Assembly (NCBI GenBank): GCA_002353205.1
Contig: DEJE01000015.1
Span: 1-12,502, forward strand
Direction: 5' to 3'
Length of the DNA stretch: 12,502 nucleotides
From: Prevotella sp. UBA2756
GTDB taxonomy: Bacteria; Bacteroidota; Bacteroidia; Bacteroidales; Bacteroidaceae
In this document: piece by piece, positions 8,801-12,502 of the stretch
Position numbering within the stretch: the first letter of the stretch is position 1
Layout of the letters: every line of letters starts with the position of its first letter
The notes under the pieces: generated by a model
Told to the model about the DNA's origin: nothing
The model's database searches: none
The model's input: only the letters and a program-made list of their open reading frames with translations
Position numbers and translations under genes: made by a program

Positions 8801-10513
8801 AGCAACGTTCACAAGCTGAGAGTCGTAGGTCCCATATCGGGTCAGGACCTCAGTGTGATACGATACCTCGCCGGATTCTGTCCTTGGACGAACACCCGCA
8901 GCACCTTCGCACCGCTGGAGTACGTCGACCTGTACGATGCCGAGCTGAGGGCGAGCGACTTCGCCGTAGCCTCCGACATGTTCTGGAAGACAACGCGCGT
9001 GGTGAAGGTCGAGAGCGACAACGTGCTGCCGGCATACTCATTCCTGCAGTGCTACAACCTCAAGACGCTCATCCTGCCCAAGACTTGTAAGGAAGTGAAG
9101 AGCCGCGCACTGCAGCAGTGCGAGGCATTGGAGACGCTCGTCGTGGGCGACGACTGCGAAGAGTTCAACTGGGACGCCCTCGACGACGACGCATCGCTCG
9201 AACGTCTGTATATCCTGTCGAAGAAGAAACTCGAGATTGGCTCTGAGTTCGCCGTGTGGCGCTGGCTGTGCAACAACTACAACCCCACGTTCGACGCCTT
9301 CTACGTTCGTCCCTCGCTCTATAATGATTACCTTCGCGACAGCGACTACACCGGGTCGTCGTGGCAGCGCACGAACAACGTGTCGAAGGGCATCTTCACC
9401 GATGATGAGTCGTTCTGTGCTTTTGCAGCCCACGGCGCCGCCACACGCGACGATCTGACGAAGATCACGAGCGTTGACGGATGGTTCTCGAGCCATCCTC
9501 TTGTCAGGACGATGGAGCCGCTGCGCTATACGTCGGTAACCGCACTCAATAAGAAGGACTTTGCGAAGCTCTCAAAGCTGGAGCGTGTTGCGATGCCCGC
9601 ATCGTTGCAGAGAGTTGAGGATGGGCTCTTCACAGACTGCAAGTCACTACACTGGGTTGACTTCATGGATTGTCGCACGGGCAGTCCGCTTTCGGGTGAG
9701 CTCACAGGTAACGTGAAGTCGAAAATCGGCCTTTCTGAGGATGCACTGCTCTACATGCCGTGGAGTGTCGGCGACAATACCGAGGCTAATGTGGTGACTG
9801 GTGCAGAAGGTAGCTTGCACAGCCGCTACTATAAGTTAAGCGACGCTTGGGACTACGACGTCCCCTACGCCTTCAAGACCGATTTCACTCGTCTCTCGCG
9901 TCAGCTTTTGAAGAATGTGGCCACAACCATCTGCCTGCCCTACAAACAGCAGATTCCCTACGACACGAAGGCTTACAAACTGACACAGCGCCGTGGACGC
10001 GAACTTGTGTTCACACAGGTTGACAGTGATATGGAGGCTCTGCATCCTTACCTTCTCGTAAGTGGCGGTCGCAACTACGTCATCAACAACTTTGCGACTG
10101 ATGTGCCGGCCAGTGGTCCGCAGCTCATAGGTCAAGATGTAGAAGTGCTCGGTGGTACGTTACGCGGTACGCTCGTGCGTGTCAATGCGCAAACCGCCGT
10201 TGACATGGAAGCCCGCACGCTCAACCCGTCGACCATGAAATGGGATTTGGTGACGGTGAATGGGAAGGTGACATCAAACACATTGCTCATGCCCTTCTCT
10301 GCATTCATGCTGATGCCGGGTGTGACCAGTCTTGTGGCCACTAAGCTTGAGGACAATGAAGAAAGTTCAACGCCCACCGACATCGACACGATTACTACCA
10401 TAGACAATGACGGCATGGAGCGCTACTACGACCTGCAAGGCCATCCTGTCCAAGGCAAGCCCTCGCAGCGCGGCGTCTACATCCGTGACGGCAAGAAGGT
10501 GATTGTGAAATAG
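2813..10513 (+). CDS. Giant secreted BspA-like leucine-rich-repeat surface protein with C-terminal sorting tail
   Basis: A 2566-aa protein, probably exported to the cell surface, where BspA-type LRR proteins act in adhesion to host or bacterial partners. Residues 1-22 form a signal peptide (RRK, hydrophobic core, cleavage near AGA|WE). Residues about 23-245 look like a GLUG-type beta-helix (FDGIFDGDGHTLSY, GGLVGAVNTG). About 246-350 is beta-rich. Residues 352-1395 hold four diverged modules of LRR_5 repeats (IGEEAFADCPNLERF, IGENAFEGNENLKAI, IQNGAFKNCKNLKEL), each closed by a hydrophobic strand plus a W/Y-rich cap. A helical low-GC domain (about 835-1046) interrupts the series. Classical LRRs follow at 1473-1533 (LPSTIKTIQEHAFKNCTAL), then two long duplicated units (from 1590 and 1963). 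A beta domain (about 2350-2500; TTICLPYKQ, LVFTQV) and a tail at 2537-2566 (YYDLQGHPV, GVYIRDGKKVIVK) end the protein. The tail is the common Prevotella form and probably a type IX secretion signal. The ligand is unknown. The frame is unbroken, and the gene stands alone. Confidence 0.9.
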   Translation: MRRKATFFLATVLLCMVQNAGAWEGEGTEDDPYLIQTYDDWVELVDRLNYGKSVKGEVFRMTADIDTEGQTAGAQEAHPFDGIFDGDGHTLSYSKGSSSVFALERCAPFRYVSGATIRHLRTTGAIHTVQQYAGGIVSMVNGSGRTMLTDCHSDMEIVAHDVSNAAHGGLVGAVNTGSLVVERSSFTGTFTGNNSAGMVGWSNVDITIRNSMVDFSHPVIVTGGRTFARMAGGATATLVDCYFTEAVERIDGSELQGECVFDKIIVPEGCSYEFESEPTVNYNGKEYWKSGARVKLTAPDGVPFDHWDTGMTGCYINDPWLRSGSHTIVDVKHTPLFNIATSMPDAKTNHTFYGVKYRYLSKTDYHLYLSDETCREKSWKLDGDGYLVTYDKDGDKLFITAIVGYESGLNNNFDGSWPWQTAFEGTILQNDNLGSTNDRTHLGVIAPRAFKGCTELKNLAFQSDAGNAFYTVVHQPDFVIGEEAFADCPNLERFILMYYNRTGSDKWEVMPPSWIIDIADNAFDGSDKCHIMVDPSVYQDYLSNDEWSAYWNRLSLYMKADADMKVNGAVYSYMRNSKGEAVKNNAAGHEALMQTLRFWNADYVRFNAASLLAELNKKNIWYTQVTGVDNSSLSSDGTMRIYNDPGSYYNYKTIAIGENAFEGNENLKAIEFWQTNGRSENSYNELKMVIQNGAFKNCKNLKELRMFYYVQDGDDHWESLGPENVIPGDNIFGEPPFDENSGVPSPEETEAMVAVHPSDFKILVASDRMNEFLSDPNWLPYAAYLEPVEWGVESESDFNRDGLTYAYMTNPGGIRQTSQTVSQDVSWWTVPRIGVEVIETLLTLKSVYSSYKAYSAFKAAWDELSELARNGTHLKDIAKTPDLLRNYLFTKNYDGMRQVLRTFEGKTFDGLGFSVLNKSEDYGVFKALIECGLMNKEQELVLLGTIANMNEKQLYNAASVVAQYGDIAVLTLGERASTLRQSVSKLIRDFTGHALGAELLATGPAGMAAITGLYSSGQLNEYCNTEYLKKGMRENILSNIHQVGAVGGGYVFTTPQKNIVYHTYIKEVSDDVKDAVIMAGTDKGQGKNASARTMAMLKKAFQNKKNLETVSFSENNVSTNESMPMLLTIPDSAFVGCSNLRELNLLLKTKDNGTYALGPESFILGGDSIFAGLDPKKFHIRIDASRKQDFLDSESWKPLEKFFVYDNAKPASHYNEYGAQYAYSYENGTVQKVHKVSGHKIEHTVVVGATDKENEYLLSKHQGALKLCNDIGEWNNFQLDAVKAGAFKGNKDLRVVNFTDLYGQGAYGTCYTGLDVTLEDSCFAFCPNLANIDMLYLVTDGDNHIDAITPQQVKIGKGVFHGTDAVIKMLPQQVALFEADSAWTAYKDRFRPCIIHEGDEGVLAALQPMSYYDMAATGNDPSYWKEYIDLMRIAGAGFSWLNGRFTAEKDDLRSFGNFKYFGSVGLDYVGKNWFDGCYRLSNITLPSTIKTIQEHAFKNCTALSEIEIPASVKSIEPEAFVGCTALNTVIVRGDDPADLRFQALPKNQGLKIYVPKGKVNLYKSKWIDYASYIVSIDELPVIKHVVTTKVGELAEKLDLTAESSSIYMAKQLRYLGGNYSKYDSLTVSGPLNNLDLAVLRYMSGCDAYTNNGRPTDGQLRYLNLYDASLQKDQDNFYCEVGGSNYRTNYDNWIPPYAFYKCDKLETVILPKNTVHISEEAFRDASSLRQVAVCSNASISSSNVIGSSFHVLNLPLDEMVFYSDKAATSDANEPWGETINQVYTLNSQLGDYLGDAGLMNSAMSVSAPFKDDAAVHALAKKGFFFPSSYFTLRNVEGIFNQELDVPLTRMDDFWQFVGVKKLDSTFSGCDQLKSITLPGMTEEIGQEAFRGCASLDTIRVACDSVPQLARDAFEDLPENFVILVPSDRCKRYREAWEQYADHINADNAFYSDGDLITVELTEPNTLAEKLGLTVTTDSKSSVWAHDYQYVTSIRGDYSNVHKLRVVGPISGQDLSVIRYLAGFCPWTNTRSTFAPLEYVDLYDAELRASDFAVASDMFWKTTRVVKVESDNVLPAYSFLQCYNLKTLILPKTCKEVKSRALQQCEALETLVVGDDCEEFNWDALDDDASLERLYILSKKKLEIGSEFAVWRWLCNNYNPTFDAFYVRPSLYNDYLRDSDYTGSSWQRTNNVSKGIFTDDESFCAFAAHGAATRDDLTKITSVDGWFSSHPLVRTMEPLRYTSVTALNKKDFAKLSKLERVAMPASLQRVEDGLFTDCKSLHWVDFMDCRTGSPLSGELTGNVKSKIGLSEDALLYMPWSVGDNTEANVVTGAEGSLHSRYYKLSDAWDYDVPYAFKTDFTRLSRQLLKNVATTICLPYKQQIPYDTKAYKLTQRRGRELVFTQVDSDMEALHPYLLVSGGRNYVINNFATDVPASGPQLIGQDVEVLGGTLRGTLVRVNAQTAVDMEARTLNPSTMKWDLVTVNGKVTSNTLLMPFSAFMLMPGVTSLVATKLEDNEESSTPTDIDTITTIDNDGMERYYDLQGHPVQGKPSQRGVYIRDGKKVIVK
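5315..5950 (+). other. Low-GC helical domain interrupting the LRR array
   Basis: Residues about 835-1046 of the large protein lack LRR motifs and read as amphipathic helices (KSVYSSYKAYSAFKAAWDEL, LVLLGTIANMNEKQLYNAAS, LRQSVSKLIRDFTGHAL). A Gly/Ala-rich stretch follows (GAELLATGPAGMAAITG). By hand count, 5401-5760 is about 44% GC (159 of 360), against about 58% for 6241-6420 (104 of 180) in the same gene. Just before it, residues about 800-815 (RDGLTYAYMTNPGG) look like the opening of an LRR module that is then cut off, and module 3 resumes near 1047 (GGGYVFTT). I do not recognise the domain family. Confidence 0.6.
7580..8512 (+). repeat. Long internal duplication, copy A (protein level)
   Basis: Residues about 1590-1900 open with VGELAEKLDLT, then LRYLGGNYSKYDSLTVSGPL, LAVLRYMSGCDAYTN, LRYLNLYDASL, an LRR (YAFYKCDKLETVILPKN), FKDDAAVHALAKKG and a second LRR (EAFRGCASLDTI). 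The same order recurs in copy B about 372-385 residues later. The copies have diverged well below easy DNA-level identity, so the duplication is old. Confidence 0.75.
8699..9667 (+). repeat. Long internal duplication, copy B (protein level)
   Basis: Residues about 1963-2285 follow copy A in order: NTLAEKLGLTV, SIRGDYSNVHKLRVVGPI, LSVIRYLAGFCPWTN, LEYVDLYDAEL, an LRR (YSFLQCYNLKTLILPKT), FTDDESFCAFAAHG and a last LRR (GLFTDCKSLHWV). A spacer containing a hydrophobic strand and W/Y-rich cap (VILVPSDRCKRYREAWEQY) separates the copies. Confidence 0.75.
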
Positions 10514-10525
10514 TAGAATCTCTTT

Positions 10526-10566
10526 TTCGAGGTGTGAGGATTATTCCTCGCACCTCGAATTTTTTT
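10526..10566 (+). terminator. Rho-independent terminator of the giant LRR gene
   Basis: Thirteen bases after the stop, TTCGAGGTGTGAGG (10526-10539) pairs with CCTCGCACCTCGAA (10546-10559), a 14-bp stem with a single G-U pair and a 6-nt ATTATT loop. Seven T residues follow (10560-10566). This is a strong intrinsic terminator on the plus strand. Confidence 0.88.
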
Positions 10567-10824
10567 CTATGTTCATCAAAAAAATGACAGTGTTAAATCA
10601 ACGCCTGTTCGGAATAAGAAAGTGGTGTAAGAACGTGGTTTCCTCCCTCTGCAGGTGATGGCTTTGCAAACGCTGAATTATGCTTACAAAATAACATTTA
10701 TTATACGAAATTACGGCGGGTTTTCCAAAATAAAAAGCCGACGGACGCGTACACGCGAATTATGAGAAAGTTATAAGACGCTGGAAACAAGCAGCTTGTG
10801 TTTTCTTTACATTTTTCAGGCTTC

Positions 10825-10929
10825 CAAAATGACTCATTCTGCACGCGAAAACGGCCCTTTTTGCTCGACAGAATGAATCATTCTGAACGGCAGAACGGGC
10901 CATTTTGCAGCGTAAAATGGGCCATTTTG
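10825..10929 (+). repeat. Tandem array of five 17-nt palindromic units, 22-bp period
   Basis: Units start at exactly 22-bp steps: CAAAATGACTCATTCTG (10825), GAAAACGGCCCTTTTTG (10847), CAGAATGAATCATTCTG (10869), CAGAACGGGCCATTTTG (10891) and TAAAATGGGCCATTTTG (10913). The 5-nt spacers are CACGC, CTCGA, AACGG and CAGCG. Unit 3 is a perfect palindrome (8-bp arms around one A), and unit 5 has AAAATGG-GCCATTTT symmetry. Units 1 and 3 share a TGAnTCA core and units 2 and 4 an ACGG-CC core, so there is a 44-bp higher-order repeat (32 of 44 positions identical by hand). A 22-bp step is not a whole number of codons, which argues against coding. Confidence 0.85.
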
Positions 10930-11062
10930 AAAAACGGAAAGAAAAATCTTCATGTTTTGTCCGATTCTTTTATCAAAACAAGCGCTTCCGTCTTCGTAGA
11001 ATGAAAGAAAATCTATACCCGTTTTTTTGGTATGAAATATTTACAAAGCATCACACATATCT

Positions 11063-11097
11063 ATTCAAAATCTTAGTCATAGTACTAAGATTTGAAT
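11063..11097. repeat. Long AT-rich inverted repeat (hairpin)
   Basis: AAATCTTAGT (11068-11077) and ACTAAGATTT (11084-11093) form a perfect 10-bp stem around a CATAGT loop. The stem extends by ATTCA (11063-11067) pairing with TGAAT (overlapping 11093-11097, registered past one bulged A). There is no T-run after it on either strand, so it is not a standard intrinsic terminator. It could be part of an RNA, a protein site or an element end. Confidence 0.6.
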
Positions 11098-11240
11098 TTG
11101 AAAGATTGGCTTTCTCTACGGCCGCCGATTCTCGATTGCCTTTCCCCGAAGGCGGCGACTTTCAGTTCTTCGACGAGCAAAGCGAATGGAACTCGGTTAC
11201 ATGCGGAGCAACTCTTTATACCGAACTCACGTTAAATTAG

Positions 11241-11280
11241 AAAAAAGGTGGAACGCACATGTGCAAGCGTTCCACCTTTT
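11241..11280 (-). terminator. Rho-independent terminator of ilvE
   Basis: AAAAGGTGGAACGC (11243-11256) pairs perfectly with GCGTTCCACCTTTT (11267-11280), a 14-bp stem with a 10-nt loop. Read on the minus strand it lies 21 bp after the ilvE stop and ends in six T residues (11246-11241). On the plus strand it is followed only by TTTTCG, so it may also stop plus-strand transcription weakly. Confidence 0.88.
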
Positions 11281-11301
11281 CGTTTATGAATGAAGAATTT
11301 G

Positions 11302-12324
11302 TTACTCGATGACGACGGTCGTCCAGCCGTGCTTGTCCTCTATGGTACCGTACTGGATGCCTCTTAGTGTGTCGTAGAGCTTCTTCGACATGGGTCCGGG
11401 CTTGCCGTCCTCGCTGAAGACATAGCTCTTTCCGGTCTCCACATCGTCGATTCGTGAGATGGGACTGATGACGGCCGCTGTTCCGCAGGCTCCCGCCTCC
11501 TCAAAGGTAGCGAGCTCTTCCTCGGGAATGGGTCTGCGCTCGACCTTCATGCCGAGGTCTTCGGCGACCTGCATGAGGCTCTTGTTGGTGATGCTGGGCA
11601 GGATGCTGGTGGATTTCGGTGTGATGTAGGTGTTGTCCTTGATGCCGAAGAAGTTGGCAGCTCCGCACTCGTCCATGTATTTCTTCTCCTTGGCGTCGAG
11701 ATAGAACTCGCAGGCGTAGCCCAGGTCGTGAGCTTTCTTGTTGGCAAGCATGGATGCGGCGTAGTTGCCTCCGACCTTGAAGGTGCCCGTTCCGAGTGGT
11801 GCTGCGCGGTCGTATTCGCGTATGATGACGTATGGATTGGTAGAGAATCCTCCCTTGAAGTAGGGTCCCACGGGTGTGACGAAGATGAGGAATAGGTACT
11901 CCTTGGCTGGATGTACTCCCACTTGTGCGCTGGTTCCGATGATCAGTGGGCGCAGGTAGAGGGTTGCCCCGCTCTCGTAGGTGGGAATCCACTCCTGGTT
12001 GAGTCGCACCACCTTCTTGGCCATCTCCATGAACAGCTCTGTGGGCACTTCGGGCATGAGTAGGCCGCGGCATGTGCGTTGCAGCCGGGCGGCGTTTTCG
12101 TCGGGCCTGAAGAGTCGTACCTTGCCGTCGGGACAGCGGTAAGCCTTGAGTCCTTCAAAGCCTTCTTGTCCGTAGTGGAGGCTTGTAGCTGCCATGTGGA
12201 GCTTGATGTACTCGTCGGAGCACACTTCAATCTCGCCCCATTTTCCATCGCGGTAGTAACAACGAACATTGTAGTCGGTCGGCATATAGCCGAAAGACAA
12301 ACTGGACCAATCTAAGTTTTTCAT
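11302..12324 (-). CDS. ilvE: Branched-chain amino acid aminotransferase
   Basis: A 340-aa cytosolic PLP enzyme of fold class IV that interconverts leucine, isoleucine and valine with their 2-oxo acids using glutamate/2-oxoglutarate, the last step of their synthesis. Family signatures in order are SLHYGQEGFEGLKAYR (48-63), RLFRPDENAARLQ (70-82), TLYLRPLIIGTSAQVGV (121-137), GTGTFKVGGNYAASM (178-192) with the expected PLP-binding Lys183, YMDECGAANFFGI (216-228) with the conserved Glu219, and GTAAVISPI (281-289) in the cofactor-phosphate loop. Length and motif order fit the larger, eukaryote-like (type II) BCAT group. The start at 12324 is supported by a -7 box 27 bp upstream. The gene is monocistronic as seen here, with its own promoter and terminator and no other ilv or leu genes in the window. 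Confidence 0.96.
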   Translation of the reverse strand: MKNLDWSSLSFGYMPTDYNVRCYYRDGKWGEIEVCSDEYIKLHMAATSLHYGQEGFEGLKAYRCPDGKVRLFRPDENAARLQRTCRGLLMPEVPTELFMEMAKKVVRLNQEWIPTYESGATLYLRPLIIGTSAQVGVHPAKEYLFLIFVTPVGPYFKGGFSTNPYVIIREYDRAAPLGTGTFKVGGNYAASMLANKKAHDLGYACEFYLDAKEKKYMDECGAANFFGIKDNTYITPKSTSILPSITNKSLMQVAEDLGMKVERRPIPEEELATFEEAGACGTAAVISPISRIDDVETGKSYVFSEDGKPGPMSKKLYDTLRGIQYGTIEDKHGWTTVVIE

Positions 12325-12350
12325 ATCGTTGATTTTTTAATGAATCCGTG

Positions 12351-12358
12351 CAAAGTTA
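12351..12358 (-). promoter_or_regulatory. Bacteroidetes -7 box for ilvE
   Basis: On the minus strand this reads TAACTTTG, followed by CACGG, a perfect TAnnTTTG match. The start codon at 12324 lies 27 bp downstream, so the leader would be about 20 nt, too short for an attenuator or riboswitch. The rest of the right end (12359-12502) is AT-rich upstream DNA with no further gene seen. Confidence 0.65.
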
Positions 12359-12502
12359 CGAAATAAGTGAGAGAAACGAAAAGAAAAACACCTTTTTCTT
12401 TTCATTTCCGAGCGAAAAGTAATTTCGGCGAAGCCAGAGTTATGAAATAATTGCGATACGGCCAAAGAATAATGCATAATTTGTCTTTTCCTGAATAAGG
12501 TT

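Larger units (their letters stand above)
10567..11240. other. Gene-free convergent island between two terminators
   Basis: About 670 bp with no gene I can support, lying between the 3' ends of two convergent genes and closed off by a terminator on each side. Contents in order: a mixed AT-rich stretch with a short inverted repeat CGCGT-AC-ACGCG (10746-10757); a five-unit array of palindromes (10825-10929); an AT-rich stretch; a long hairpin (11063-11097); and a GC-richer block (about 11105-11235) with GCCTT-TCCCCG-AAGGC (11138-11153), which looks like decayed or imported sequence. Reading frames crossing the island run through the repeats and show no family motif. No perfect TAnnTTTG box was found on either strand. 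Confidence 0.6.

Noticed and set aside
10825..10929. CRISPR array
   Set aside because: The spacers are only 5 nt, the repeats are degenerate palindromes of 17 nt, and no cas gene is present.
10798..11240. Two overlapping plus-strand reading frames of 68 and 111 residues across the island
   Set aside because: They run through the 22-bp palindrome array, whose step is not a multiple of three, and show no family motif or promoter box. Their repeated QNxSF/QNGPF-like words are a by-product of the DNA repeat.

Overview
The window reads as chromosomal DNA of a Bacteroidales bacterium, most likely Prevotella or a close relative. Three things point there: a giant secreted BspA-type leucine-rich-repeat protein ending in the Prevotella-style tail (YDLQGHPV ... 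GVYIRDGKKVIVK), a DUF4301 protein, and TAnnTTTG (-7 type) promoter boxes in front of all four genes, with no clear Shine-Dalgarno sites.

Layout, left to right. (1) Minus strand, 45-1547: a 500-aa DUF4301 protein with features of a sugar-nucleotidyltransferase-like enzyme. (2) Minus strand, 1643-2482: trmB, the tRNA (guanine-46-N7) methyltransferase, carrying a palindrome-rich block of about 93 bp inserted in frame. (3) A 330-bp divergent promoter region, 2483-2812. (4) Plus strand, 2813-10513: one 2566-aa exported surface protein filling 60% of the window. It has a signal peptide, a beta-helix-like N-terminus, an array of diverged LRR modules, a low-GC helical domain that interrupts the array, two long internal duplications, a beta-rich domain and a probable type IX secretion tail. 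(5) A convergent gene-free island, 10567-11240, bounded by two strong terminators. It holds a five-unit, 22-bp-period array of palindromes, a long AT-rich hairpin and a GC-richer block of unknown origin. (6) Minus strand, 11302-12324: ilvE, branched-chain aminotransferase, with its own promoter and terminator.

The genes do not form a shared pathway. DUF4301, trmB and ilvE are core genes, each with its own promoter-like box. The large gene is an accessory surface or adhesion factor. The most unusual items are the two palindromic repeat systems (the in-frame insert in trmB and the 22-bp array in the island) and the compositionally foreign helical domain inside the giant LRR protein.
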